Assembly: GCF_902459525.1 (NCBI RefSeq)
Contig: NZ_LR699166.1
Location: forward strand, 721,501 to 785,500
DNA: 64,000 nucleotides
From: Sideroxydans sp. CL21
Lineage (GTDB): Bacteria > Pseudomonadota > Gammaproteobacteria > Burkholderiales > Gallionellaceae
Direction of reading: 5' to 3'
A model generated the notes under the pieces. The model was given only the letters and a program-made list of their open reading frames with translations, searched no databases and had not been told where the DNA came from. The stretch's first letter is position 1. Each line of letters begins with the position of its first letter. The position numbers and the translations under genes were made by a program. Positions 26,080-35,900 of the stretch are shown in pieces.

Positions 26080-29000
26080 TTACTTCAACTCCCCAAAGAA
26101 ATTCCTGACCGCCAGCACCCGCTGCTGCAAATCCCCATACTTCAATTCGATCCGCAATTTGTCCTGTCCCCCCATCTTGATATGCCGCTTGCTCTGAATC
26201 ATGGTGATGACCTTCATCGGGTCGATGGGCGGGTTGGGTACGAACTGGATGACGATGGCCTCGGATGATGCATCCACCTTGCTGATGCCGAGCGGCTTCG
26301 CCAGGATGCGCAGGCGGTGGCTGTCGAGCAGGGTCTGCGCGGGGTCGGGTAGCAGGCCGAAGCGGTCGATGAGTTCCTGTTGCATATCATCCAGGTCTTC
26401 CTGCGTGTTGCAGTTCGCGAGGCGTTTGTAGATGACGAGGCGCTGGTGAATGTCGCCGCAATAGTCGCTGGGTAGCAGCGCTGGGGTGTGCAGATTGATC
26501 TCGGTAGTCACGCCCAGCGGGTGCGCCATGTCCGGTTCATGGCCTTGCCTGAGCGAGGAGATGGCGGCGCTCAGCATGTCGTTGTAGAGTGAAAAGCCGA
26601 TCTCCTGCATCTCGCCACTTTGCGATTCACCCAAGACTTCACCCGCGCCGCGTATCTCCAGGTCGTGCATGGCGAGAAAGAATCCCGATCCCAGTTGTTC
26701 CATGGCCTGGATCGCTTCCAGGCGCTTCTTCGCCTGCGCGGTGAGGCCGTCCATGCTGTCCACCAGCAGGTAGGCATAGGCCTGGTGGTGCGAACGCCCG
26801 ACGCGGCCGCGCAACTGGTGCAGTTGCGCGAGGCCGAAACGGTCGGCGCGGTTCATGATGATGGTGTTGGCGGTCGGAACGTCAATGCCCGTTTCAATAA
26901 TCGTGGAACACAGCAGCACGTTGAAGCGCTGGTGGGTGAAGTCGCGCATCACCGCTTCAAGGTCGCGTTCGCCCATCTGGCCGTGTGCCACGCGGATGCG
27001 CGCTTCCGGCAGCAGGGTCTCCAGCTTCTCCAGCATGTTGTTGATGGTGTCGACTTCGTTGTGCAGGAAGTACACCTGCCCGCCGCGCTTGAGTTCGCGC
27101 AGCACGGCTTCGCGGATGATGCCCTGGCTGAAACCGGCGACGAAGGTCTTGATGGACAGGCGCCGCTGCGGCGCGGTGGCGATCACCGAGAAATCGCGCA
27201 GGCCTTCCAGCGACATCGCCAGCGTGCGCGGGATCGGCGTGGCGGTGAGCGTGAGTACGTCCACTTCGGCGCGTAGCGCCTTGAGACGTTCTTTCTGTTG
27301 CACGCCGAAGCGATGTTCCTCGTCGAGGATGACCAAGCCCAAGTTGTGGAACTTCACGTCCTTCTGTATCAGCTTGTGCGTGCCGATGACGATGTCCAGC
27401 TTGCCATCGGCCAGGTCCTTCAGCGCCTGCGTCACCTCCTTGGCGGAGCGGAAGCGCGACAGTTCGGCGATCTTGATCGGCCAGTCGGCAAAGCGGGTGG
27501 AGAAATTCTGGAAGTGCTGTTCGGCCAGCAGCGTGGTGGGTACCAACACCGCCACCTGCTTGCCGTCCATCACCGCAACGAAGGCCGCGCGCAACGCAAC
27601 TTCGGTCTTGCCGAAACCCACATCGCCGCAGATGAGCCTGTCCATCGGCTTGCCGGATTGCAGGTCGAGCAGCACCGCTTCGATGGCGGCAGCCTGATCG
27701 GGAGTTTCCTCGAAACCGAAACCGGCGGAGAACGCTTCGTAGTCGTGATAGGTGAGCTTGAAGGCATGGCCCTTGCGCGTGGCGCGCTGGGCGTAGATGT
27801 TCAGCAACTCGGCGGCGGTGTCGCGTACTTGTTGCATGGCGCGGCGCTTGGCTTTGTCCCAGGTGCCGCTTCCCAGTTTGTGCAGGGGGGCTGCTTCCGG
27901 CGCACCGCCGCTGTAGCGGCTGATGACGTGCAGTTGCGACACAGGCACATACAGCTTGTCGCTGCCCGCATATTCCAGCAGCAGGAATTCATTCTCGCCT
28001 TCGCCGAGATCGAGGTTCACGAGACCCTGATAGCGCGCGATGCCGTGCTGCTCATGCACCACCGGATCGCCCGGTTTGAGCTCCGACAGGTCGCGCAGCA
28101 TGCCTTCCACGTTGCTCTTCTTCGCGGCACGCGCGGCGCGGCTTCTGGGCTGGGCGGCATAAAGCTCGGTTTCGGTGACGATGGCGAGTTTGTCATCCGG
28201 CAGGCTGAAGCCGATTTGGATGGGGCCGACCCCGAGCATGAATTTCTCATGGCTGGCGAGGAAGGATGCATAGTCTTCGCACACGGCGGGCAGCAGGCCG
28301 TATTCCTTCAGGTAGCCGGACATGATCTCGCGGCGGCCCAGGCTGTCGGCGAGCAGCAGGGTGCGTCCGGCGTAGGTTTGCAGGAAGTTCTGGAAGGCGT
28401 GGGTGGGGACTTCTGCCTTGCGGTCTACGGCGATGGGGGGGATGGCGGCAGTGGAGCAGGGGGTCACCGTTCTCGGTTCCCTCTCCCGCTCGCGGGAGAG
28501 GGTTAGGGAGAGGGTGTCATCGGATAAACCCTCTCCCCCAACCCCTCTCCCGCCCGCGGGCGAGGGGAGTATATCGATGCGTGCGAACTCTTTCGCCCGA
28601 ATAAAAAACTGCTCCCCATCCAGAAACAATTCCTTCGTTTCCAGCAGCGGATGTTGCGGATCGCCTCTGAGCAGGTTGTAGCGCGAGGCCGCATCCTTGC
28701 CGAAAGTGGCGATTGCCTCGTCCACGTTGTGGTGCAGGCACAGCGTGGCGTTCTTCGGCAGGTAGTCGAACAGCGTCGCGGTCTTGTCGAAGAACAGCGG
28801 CAGGTAATACTCGATGCCTGCCGGGGCGATGCCCTTGCTCACGTCCTTGTAGATGCGCGACCTGGACGGGTCGCCTTCGAAACGATCGCGGAAGTTCTGG
28901 CGAAAGGTCGCCTGGCCTTTCTCGTCCATCGGAAACTCGCGCGCGGGCAGCATGCGTATCTCCGGCACCGGGTACAAGGTGCGCTGCGTATCCACATCGA

Positions 29001-29619
29001 AGGTGGCGATGGTCTCGATCTCGTCGTCGAACAGGTCGATGCGGTAGGGCAGCACGCTGCCCATGGCGAACAGGTCAATGATGCCGCCGCGCACACAGTA
29101 TTCACCGGGTGTGAGTACCTGCTGTACATGGTTGTATCCGGCGAATGTCATTTGCTCGCGCAGTTGTGCGACGTTCAGCTTTTCGCCGCGTTTGAGGAAA
29201 AAGGTGTAGGCAGCCAGGTGTTCCACCGGCGGCAGCGGGTACAGGGCCGTGGTGATCGGTACGATGACCACGTCGCTGGCATGGCTGCGGATGTGGTGCA
29301 GCGTGGCGAGTCGCTCGGAGATCAAGTCCTGGTGCGGCGAGAAGTGGTCGTAGGGCAGTGTTTCCCAGTCCGGAAGAAGGTGGACACGCAGCCCCCGCAA
29401 GGGGGACGCCGAAGGGTGCCCAACGGCTTCGCCGTTACCCTCTCGCAGTTTGGGATCAAAAAACGGGATCTCTTCCATCAGTCGTTGCGCTTCCAGCGCA
29501 TTCGCGGCGATCACCACCAGCGGGGAGTGCAGCGCAGCATATTGCGCCAGGGCCAATGCGTCGGATGAACCCTGGAGGTTGGTATAGCGCGGGCGGGAAT
29601 TTTTGGAGGTGAACAGCAT
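26080..29619 (-). CDS. mfd: Transcription-repair coupling factor Mfd
   Basis: Removes RNA polymerase stalled at DNA lesions and recruits UvrA. About 1179 residues from the ATG at 29619 (a GTG at 29658 would add 13). Order of parts: UvrB-like N terminus (LLPDWETLPYDHFSPHQ), RNA-polymerase-binding domain (LKPGDPVVHEQHGIARYQGL), helicase lobes (ICGDVGFGKTEVALRAA as Walker A, LDEEHRFGV as DEEH), then the TRCF C-terminal domain. Two segments are foreign to the family and coincide with palindromic DNA: 19 residues (EGNGEAVGHPSASPLRGLR) just before VHLLPDWE, and a PSPAGGRGVGGEG-to-LSREREREP stretch farther on. Both keep the frame. Confidence 0.95.
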   Translation of the reverse strand: MLFTSKNSRPRYTNLQGSSDALALAQYAALHSPLVVIAANALEAQRLMEEIPFFDPKLREGNGEAVGHPSASPLRGLRVHLLPDWETLPYDHFSPHQDLISERLATLHHIRSHASDVVIVPITTALYPLPPVEHLAAYTFFLKRGEKLNVAQLREQMTFAGYNHVQQVLTPGEYCVRGGIIDLFAMGSVLPYRIDLFDDEIETIATFDVDTQRTLYPVPEIRMLPAREFPMDEKGQATFRQNFRDRFEGDPSRSRIYKDVSKGIAPAGIEYYLPLFFDKTATLFDYLPKNATLCLHHNVDEAIATFGKDAASRYNLLRGDPQHPLLETKELFLDGEQFFIRAKEFARIDILPSPAGGRGVGGEGLSDDTLSLTLSREREREPRTVTPCSTAAIPPIAVDRKAEVPTHAFQNFLQTYAGRTLLLADSLGRREIMSGYLKEYGLLPAVCEDYASFLASHEKFMLGVGPIQIGFSLPDDKLAIVTETELYAAQPRSRAARAAKKSNVEGMLRDLSELKPGDPVVHEQHGIARYQGLVNLDLGEGENEFLLLEYAGSDKLYVPVSQLHVISRYSGGAPEAAPLHKLGSGTWDKAKRRAMQQVRDTAAELLNIYAQRATRKGHAFKLTYHDYEAFSAGFGFEETPDQAAAIEAVLLDLQSGKPMDRLICGDVGFGKTEVALRAAFVAVMDGKQVAVLVPTTLLAEQHFQNFSTRFADWPIKIAELSRFRSAKEVTQALKDLADGKLDIVIGTHKLIQKDVKFHNLGLVILDEEHRFGVQQKERLKALRAEVDVLTLTATPIPRTLAMSLEGLRDFSVIATAPQRRLSIKTFVAGFSQGIIREAVLRELKRGGQVYFLHNEVDTINNMLEKLETLLPEARIRVAHGQMGERDLEAVMRDFTHQRFNVLLCSTIIETGIDVPTANTIIMNRADRFGLAQLHQLRGRVGRSHHQAYAYLLVDSMDGLTAQAKKRLEAIQAMEQLGSGFFLAMHDLEIRGAGEVLGESQSGEMQEIGFSLYNDMLSAAISSLRQGHEPDMAHPLGVTTEINLHTPALLPSDYCGDIHQRLVIYKRLANCNTQEDLDDMQQELIDRFGLLPDPAQTLLDSHRLRILAKPLGISKVDASSEAIVIQFVPNPPIDPMKVITMIQSKRHIKMGGQDKLRIELKYGDLQQRVLAVRNFFGELK
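28477..28568. repeat. REP-like palindromic pair inside mfd
   Basis: Two hairpins: CCCTCTCCCGC (28479-28489) with GCGGGAGAGGG (28492-28502), and CCCCTCTCCCGC (28542-28553) with GCGGGCGAGGGG (28556-28567, one mismatch). They are linked by GTTAGGGAGAGGGTG and its near-inverse CCCTCTCCCCCAAC, as in paired REP/BIME elements. The frame stays open and encodes a Gly/Pro then Arg/Glu-rich insert. Confidence 0.8.
29386..29442. repeat. 57-bp palindromic insertion inside mfd
   Basis: Exactly 19 codons with two small hairpins, CCCCCGCAAGGGGG and AACGGCTTCGCCGTT, interrupt the conserved run LR-VHLLPDWETLPYD of Mfd. A CTGCG copy at each edge fits an insertion with target duplication. It keeps the frame. 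Confidence 0.7.
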
Positions 29620-29689
29620 TGAAACAGGCCTGAAACAAAGGCGCGCATTATAAGCCACCCGGCCTGCATTCCTGTTTTACAATTCGGTT

Positions 29690-30370
29690 ATGTCTGAATT
29701 CCACGCTTTAGTCCCCGCCGCCGGTTTCGGCGCACGCATGGGTAACGAGTTGCCCAAGCAATACCTCGATCTGGCCGGTCGGCCCATGATCTGGCATGCG
29801 CTGTCCACCTTGTGCGCTAACCCCAACATCAAGACCGTGTTCGTGGTGCTGGCGCCGGACGACGAATATTTCGCGCGCTATGACTGGTCGCATTGCGCGG
29901 GCAAGCTGGCACCGCTGCATTGCGGCGGAAAAACACGTGCCGAGAGTGTGGCAAACGGTTTGCTGGTTTCGGAACTGGAACCGGACGACTGGGTACTGGT
30001 GCACGATGCCGCGAGGCCCTGCCTGAGCGCACATCTGCTGGCGCGAATGATCGCCGAACTGCGCGACGATCCGGTCGGCGGCATCCTTGCGGTGCCGGTG
30101 GCAGATACCCTGAAGCGCGCCGATGCCCAGCAGCGCATCGCGCACACCGAGCCGCGCGAAGGCTTGTGGCAGGCACAGACGCCGCAGATGTTCCGTGCCG
30201 GATTGCTGGCAGAAGCGCTGTCGCGCAGCAACAACGTCACCGACGACGCCTCGGCCATCGAAGCGATGGGTCTGCAGCCCAGGCTGGTGGCGAGCGATAC
30301 CAGCAATTTCAAGGTGACCTATCCGCAGGACATCGAGTTGGCGGAGTTGTTGCTTGATAAGAATAGGTAG
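29690..30370 (+). CDS. ispD: 2-C-methyl-D-erythritol 4-phosphate cytidylyltransferase
   Basis: Third enzyme of the MEP isoprenoid pathway: joins CTP and MEP. The 226-residue protein shows the nucleotide-binding loop [18 protein letters not shown], the [12 protein letters not shown] motif, the TLKR segment, QTPQMFR and [12 protein letters not shown], and [15 protein letters not shown] at the end. Length and motifs are normal. It is divergent from mfd and followed by a repeat-filled gap and ispF, the usual ispDF pairing. Confidence 0.96.
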   Translation: MSEFHALVPAAGFGARMGNELPKQYLDLAGRPMIWHALSTLCANPNIKTVFVVLAPDDEYFARYDWSHCAGKLAPLHCGGKTRAESVANGLLVSELEPDDWVLVHDAARPCLSAHLLARMIAELRDDPVGGILAVPVADTLKRADAQQRIAHTEPREGLWQAQTPQMFRAGLLAEALSRSNNVTDDASAIEAMGLQPRLVASDTSNFKVTYPQDIELAELLLDKNR

Positions 30371-30510
30371 GTCGGGTTAGCGCAGCGGTGCGTGTGTTGT
30401 TGCGGCTTTAGCCACTTACAACCACGGCCTACCCCTTGCGGGTGTAACCCGACACCTGCCGCGAGAACATTATGTCGGGTTACGCGATGATGCCGCTAAC
30501 CCGACCTGCG
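30371..30510. repeat. Palindromic repeat block between ispD and ispF
   Basis: Two inverted units built from the same word: GTCGGGTTA (30371-30379) with TAACCCGAC (30445-30453), and GTCGGGTTA (30474-30482) with TAACCCGAC (30497-30505). This resembles common dispersed intergenic repeats. It may form a hairpin in the ispDF transcript. Confidence 0.75.
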
Positions 30511-30531
30511 AAATATAACAGGGAAAGCAAT

Positions 30532-31002
30532 ATGCGTATCGGACAAGGTTTCGACGTTCACCAACTGGTTGCGGGACGCAAACTCGTTATCGGCGGGGTG
30601 GATATTCCATATGAAAAGGGGCTGCTCGGCCATTCCGATGCGGATGTGCTGCTGCACGCCATCTGCGACGCGCTGCTGGGTGCGGCGGCGCTGGGCGATA
30701 TCGGCAAGCACTTCGCCGATACCGATGCGAAATACAAGGATATCGACAGCAGGCTTTTGTTGCGCGATGTCGCTCGAAAGATTGAGGCGGCCGGGTTCCG
30801 TATCGGCAACGTGGACGCCACCATCATCGCGCAGGCGCCGAAGATGGCACCGCATATCCCGCAGATGATCACCAACATCGCAGCCGATCTCGGTATCGCC
30901 CATAACGCGGTGAACGTGAAGGCGACGACGACCGAGCAACTCGGTTACACCGGGCGCGGCGAAGGAATTGCTGCGCAGGCAGTGGCACTGCTGCTGGTCT
31001 GA
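30532..31002 (+). CDS. ispF: 2-C-methyl-D-erythritol 2,4-cyclodiphosphate synthase
   Basis: MEP pathway enzyme that forms the cyclic diphosphate. The 156-residue protein begins [12 protein letters not shown], with the metal-binding Asp/His pair, then [31 protein letters not shown] and a terminal [26 protein letters not shown] before the ATG at 30532 decides this start over a longer frame that would translate the repeat block. The stop shares its last base with the tsaB start (TGATG). Confidence 0.96.
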   Translation: MRIGQGFDVHQLVAGRKLVIGGVDIPYEKGLLGHSDADVLLHAICDALLGAAALGDIGKHFADTDAKYKDIDSRLLLRDVARKIEAAGFRIGNVDATIIAQAPKMAPHIPQMITNIAADLGIAHNAVNVKATTTEQLGYTGRGEGIAAQAVALLLV

Positions 31003-31715
31003 TGGATATCCTCGCGATTGAGACCTCCACCGAGTATTGCTCGGCTGCGCTGTGGCGGGACGGCAAGGTGAACGAACGCTGCGAACTGGTGGGGCAGAAA
31101 CACTCCGAAGTGCTGATGGCGATGCTGGATGCAGTATTGCAGGATTCGGGATGCAGGATTCAGGATATAGATGGCATTGCGTTCGGCAAAGGGCCGGGAT
31201 CCTTTACCGGGGTGCGTATCGCCTGCGGCGTCGCTCAAGGTTTGGCATTCGGCGCCGATGTGAAAGTTGTCGGGGTGTGCACGCTGGAAGCGCTGGCTCA
31301 GGCCAGCGGACAGGACAAAGTCGTCGCGGCGCTAGATGCGCGCATGGGCGAGTTGTATCTCGCCGCGTACGAGAAGCGAAACGACCGATGGATCGAGGTG
31401 GTCGCGCCCTGCCTGTGCAGGGCGGACACGGCCCCAGAGGTCGACGGGGATGGCTGGTTCGGTGCAGGCAGCGGCTTTGCGGTGAGCCAGGCGGCGTTAT
31501 CGGCACGTTACGGCAAGCAGTTGTCCGGCATGGATGCGCAGCTAGTGCCCCGGGCCGCTGCTATCGCGCAGATCGCAGCCGTCGAATTTGCCAAAGGCAA
31601 TGCGGTGGATGCGGCGCTGGCGCTGCCGCTCTATCTGCGCGACAAGGTCGCGCTGAAGACCAGGGAACGCGAGGACGCCCGTGCCGGAGCCGCTGCAGCG
31701 CGGACGGGTCTTTGA
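31002..31715 (+). CDS. tsaB: tRNA t6A modification protein TsaB (YeaZ)
   Basis: Partner of TsaD in making the essential N6-threonylcarbamoyl-adenosine of tRNA. The 237-residue protein has the ASKHA start LAIETSTEYCSAALW, then HSEVLM, the GIAFGKGPGSFTGVRIACGVAQGLA block and ALDARMGELYLAAY. It overlaps ispF at one end and rimI at the other by one base each (TGATG), so translation is coupled in an ispF-tsaB-rimI run. Confidence 0.94.
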   Translation: MDILAIETSTEYCSAALWRDGKVNERCELVGQKHSEVLMAMLDAVLQDSGCRIQDIDGIAFGKGPGSFTGVRIACGVAQGLAFGADVKVVGVCTLEALAQASGQDKVVAALDARMGELYLAAYEKRNDRWIEVVAPCLCRADTAPEVDGDGWFGAGSGFAVSQAALSARYGKQLSGMDAQLVPRAAAIAQIAAVEFAKGNAVDAALALPLYLRDKVALKTREREDARAGAAAARTGL

Positions 31716-32152
31716 TGATTCTGCGCGACATGACCGGGGCCGATCTGGATGCTGTGCTGCGCATCGAGCGCGAGGTGCATACGCATCCCTGGACACCGGG
31801 AAATTTCAGCGATGCCCTGCGCAGCAAATATCAGTGCAAAGTCTTCGAAGCCGACGGAGTCATACTCGGTTATGCGGTGCTGATGCTGGCGGTAGACGAA
31901 TCCGAGCTGCTCGACATCGCGATCGATGCCGGGCACCAGCGCCAGGGCTGGGGGCGGAAATTATTGGACGAAATAATGGCGCTGGCGCGCCACTTTGGCA
32001 TGCATCGCATGGTGCTGGAAGTGCGTGCAAGCAACAAGGCAGCGATCGCGCTTTACCGCAAGGCCGGATTTGGCGATATCGGATTGCGCCGGGACTATTA
32101 CCAGGCGCAGAATGGGCGCGAAGATGCAATTCTGATGGGGCGGGAACTGTGA
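31715..32152 (+). CDS. rimI: Ribosomal-protein-alanine N-acetyltransferase RimI
   Basis: GNAT enzyme of 145 residues that acetylates the N-terminal alanine of ribosomal protein S18. Family blocks: REVHTHPWTPGNFSDAL, the acetyl-CoA loop HQRQGWGRKLLDEI, EVRASNKAAIALYRKAGF, and RDYYQAQNGREDAILM. It starts inside the tsaB stop (TGATG) and its own stop overlaps the GTG of the uracil-DNA glycosylase gene. The tsaB-rimI neighbourhood is common in proteobacteria. Confidence 0.94.
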   Translation: MILRDMTGADLDAVLRIEREVHTHPWTPGNFSDALRSKYQCKVFEADGVILGYAVLMLAVDESELLDIAIDAGHQRQGWGRKLLDEIMALARHFGMHRMVLEVRASNKAAIALYRKAGFGDIGLRRDYYQAQNGREDAILMGREL

Positions 32153-32955
32153 ATATTCGAGACGAAGCTGCTCTGCGCGAACTCAATCTTTACCCGCTGT
32201 GGGTGCGGCGCGGGATACCTGCAGCGGTTGAAGCCGTACCCGCGACTTCTGCTTCAGTGGCGGAATCGCAAGCAGCTGCTCCGGTTCCCGACGAAGTAAT
32301 AAGCAAGCCGACTGAAGACCAAACCGATACCCGGCAGTCTGCTGCGGGTTTCGCGAAGCCTGTCCCGAGCGCAGACGAAGGGCTCAACCCGTCCGGCTTA
32401 AGCCTCCTGAATTGGACTGGACTCAAGCAAAAAGTCCGCGACTGTACCGCCTGCAAGCTGCGTGTCGGCTGTTCGCGGACGGTGTTCGGTGTGGGCGATG
32501 AGAATGCCGACTGGCTGTTCGTCGGCGAAGGTCCCGGCGCCGACGAGGATGCACAGGGCGAGCCGTTCGTGGGGCAGGCCGGCAAGTTGCTCGACAACAT
32601 GCTGGCGGCGATCAATCTGAAGCGCGGCAGCAATGTGTACATTGCCAACGTCGTAAAATGCCGTCCGCCCAACAATCGCACCCCGGAGCCGGACGAGATC
32701 GCCACCTGTATGCCCTATCTGCAACAGCAGATCGCCCTGATCAAACCGAAACTTGTCGTTGCATTGGGCAAGACCGCCGCAACGTCCTTGCTCGGACGCG
32801 ATGCGACGCTCGGTTCGTTGCGCGGCACAATCCACGACTACCATGGAACGCCCCTTATCGTCACCTATCACCCCGCTTACCTGCTGCGCAGTCCGGCTGA
32901 AAAAGCCAAGGCCTGGCAGGATCTGTGTTTCGCACAACAGAGGATGATGACGTGA
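32149..32955 (+). CDS. Uracil-DNA glycosylase, type 4 (Fe-S) family
   Basis: Removes uracil from DNA. The 268-residue protein has an N-terminal [13 protein letters not shown] segment, a low-complexity linker, then the catalytic domain: [19 protein letters not shown] with the Fe-S cysteines, [29 protein letters not shown] (active-site loop), [16 protein letters not shown] and the final [10 protein letters not shown]. The start is a GTG at 32149 that overlaps the rimI stop. The linker at 32341-32397 contains DNA resembling a dispersed repeat ([18 protein letters not shown] in protein). Confidence 0.92.
   Translation: MNIRDEAALRELNLYPLWVRRGIPAAVEAVPATSASVAESQAAAPVPDEVISKPTEDQTDTRQSAAGFAKPVPSADEGLNPSGLSLLNWTGLKQKVRDCTACKLRVGCSRTVFGVGDENADWLFVGEGPGADEDAQGEPFVGQAGKLLDNMLAAINLKRGSNVYIANVVKCRPPNNRTPEPDEIATCMPYLQQQIALIKPKLVVALGKTAATSLLGRDATLGSLRGTIHDYHGTPLIVTYHPAYLLRSPAEKAKAWQDLCFAQQRMMT
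32350..32382. repeat. Probable dispersed repeat translated as a linker in the uracil-DNA glycosylase gene
   Basis: Begins TTCGCGAAGCCTGTCCCGAG and ends GACGAAGGG. The other strand shares CTTCG and ACAGGCT with the 25-bp repeats at 25997-26070, and I recall similar sequence as a dispersed intergenic repeat. It lies in the non-conserved linker, in frame. Confidence 0.5.
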
Positions 32956-35900
32956 AATTCAGCGACATCAAATTCAGCGACATCGGCCTTTCCGCGCGCA
33001 TCACCTTCTGGGCTTTGCTGCTCGTGGTGGCCGGTGGGTTGCTGTGGATGAACAAGGATTTGGAGAATGACCGGGAAGTCTATCTCAGCGAGCGCAGTGC
33101 CGACCTCAAGATGGATATTCATCTTGAGCAAGTGCGACTGACCCAGTCCATCGACTCGCTGCGTCAGGATGTGCTGTTCCTGGCTTCTCTGCCGTCTGTC
33201 TCCGGGATCGTGCGTGCCAGCGCGAACAATGGGATCGATCCCCGCGACAAATCAACCTATGCCGAATGGGAGGTGCGTCTGCAAGAGATTCTTGCCGCCT
33301 TTCTGCGTGCACATCCGGAATATTATCAGGCGAGTTATATCGGCGCGGCAGGCGAGGGGCGGGAGCTGGTGCAGGTGGAAAACCGCGACGGGCATGTTGT
33401 GGTGGCACCGCACGACGCATTACAAGCCAGGGGTGACCGGGATTATTTCAAAGCGGGTCTGATGCTGACTGCTGGTCGTGTGTATCTTTCCGATTTTGCT
33501 CCCGATCTTGAACAGGGTGGAACTCAAGAATTGCATCGCCCAGCTTTACATGCCGTCACGACAGTGTTCGATGCGAGCGGTCGCGTATTCGGCATGGTGG
33601 TGATTAACAAGGATGTGCACTCGTTGTTTGCCTCCATCTCGGAGGGGCTGCCGTCTGCAGTGCAGAGTTATATGGCCGATCAGTACGGGCACTATCTGTT
33701 TCATGCGGATGCCAAGTCTTCGGAGCCGGGTGGCAAGGACAATGTCGCCGGGGATTTTCCGGCGCTCAAACCGATGTTCGAGCCGCAGACCAAACACAAT
33801 GACCCGTCGTTCCAGACTGTAAGCGATGGCAATGGCGGCTATCTGGCAGCAGAGCGCGTGTACTTCGATGTCAGCGATCCTTCGCGATTCCTGTTGTTGG
33901 CCTGTCATCTACCCGCGAATGCCGCCGTCCAGGGATTCAAAGAGATTTCGCAGCCCGACCTGGTGGATACGATGCTGGTGATGCTGCTGGTGGGCGTTGT
34001 GTTCATGCTGGTTTTGCGCCGCACCTTCTCTCCGCTCAATCGTATAACCGTTGCCGCTCACGAGATTGCTGCCGGAAATCGAAGTGTTCGTTTGGAAGAA
34101 ACGGGCAAGGGCGAGATCCGCAAGCTTGCCAAGGCACTGAATACCATGCTGGACAAGTTGTCGGACAGCGATCAGATCAAACAGGAGAGCGTGTTCCGCA
34201 AAGAGCTGATTGAAGCGCTGCCCGGTGTCTTTTATATGATCGATGCGCAGGGACGTTTTCTGCTGTGGAACCACAATCTGGAACGGGTGCTGCAACTCGG
34301 CCCGGAAGAGATGGCGGCCAGTCACCCGCTGGATTTCTTCGGCGGGGAAGATAAATCCAATATCGAGCGCACGATCCGTCAGGTGTTTGCAAAAGGCGAC
34401 GGAGAGGTGGAAGCGGAGCTGGTCTCGAAGGATGGCACGAGGACGCCGTACCATTTGAACGGGCGGCGCGTGGAACGAGATGGTGCGCCAGTGCTGGTCG
34501 GACTGGGTTTGGATATCACCCGGCAGCGCGAGAGTCTGCGCGAGGCTAAAACCCAGTTGCGGCGGAATCAGACGCTGATGCGAAACTCAATGGAAGGTAT
34601 CCATGTGTTGGATATCGATGGCAATGTGCTTGAGGCCAACGATGCCTTCTGCAGCATGCTGGGTTACACGCGGGAAGAGATTCTGCAGCTCAATGTGCGT
34701 GACTGGGACGTTCATTACCCGGCAGAGGAATTGCGTGCACGGATCAGCTCGTTCATCGGCAGGAGCGACATGTTCGATACGATGCACCGGCGCAAAGACG
34801 GCAGCGTGATTGATGTCGAGATTTGCGTCAATGGGGTGGTGATCGATGACAAGGCCTACCTGTTTGCCTCCAGCAGGGATATCACCGAACGCAAGAAGCT
34901 GCAGATTGCCCAGCAAAGATACAAGCAGGTGATCGACGCTGCAATGGATGGCTACTGGATGGTCAATACGGACGGCATCCTGGAAGAGGTCAACGAGGCC
35001 TATGCCAACATGTCCGGCTACACCATGCGTGAGCTGGTGGGCATGCACATCAGCCAGCTGGATGCGAACGAAAACGAGGCTGAAGTCAGGGTGCATACCG
35101 ACAGGCTCATGGCGCAGGGATACGGCCGCTTCGAGTCGCAGCACCGGCGCAAGGACGGTCGCGTGTTCGATGTGGAAGTGTCGGTAACTTTCCTGCCGGA
35201 AGCAGGGAAGTTCTTTGTGTTCAGCCACAACATCACGTTGCGCAAGCAGGCCGAGCAGGCGTTGCGTGTGGCTGCGGCGACCTTCGAGATGCATGAGGCC
35301 ATACTCATCACCGATGCCCAGGCCAGCATCGTCCGCGTCAACAGCGCATTCACCGACATCACCGGCTATTCGTCCGAGGATGTGATCGGCAAAAATCCGC
35401 GCATCATGAGTTCGGGGCGCCATGACAAGGCGTTTTACGCCGCACTGTGGGGGCAGATACTGGATACGGGTTCCTGGGCGGGAGAGATATGGGACAGGCG
35501 CAAGAACGGCGAGATCTACCCGAAATGGATGACCATCACCGCCGTGAAGAACCAGCGCGGCGAGACGACGCAATACGTTGCCATCTTCAGCGATATCACA
35601 GAGCGCAAACGGGCAGAGGAAGAGATACGCAATCTGGCGTTCTACGACGCACTGACGCAGTTGGCCAACCGCCGTTTGTTCATTGAGCGCTTCCAGACTG
35701 CGTTGGCAACCTCGGTGCGTTACGGCGGGCATGGGGCGATCCTGTTCGTCGACCTGGACCGTTTCAAGCATCTGAACGACACGCTCGGGCACGATTACGG
35801 CGACCTGTTGCTGATCGAAGTGGCGGCGCGCATCAAGTCGTGCGTGCGCGAAGTGGACACGGTGGCCCGTTTCGGCGGGGACGAATTCGTCGTGCTGCTG

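Noticed and set aside
31037-31714. Long plus-strand frame running through tsaB into rimI
   Set aside because: Its first part is an out-of-frame reading of tsaB, and only the portion from 31715 encodes a protein (rimI).
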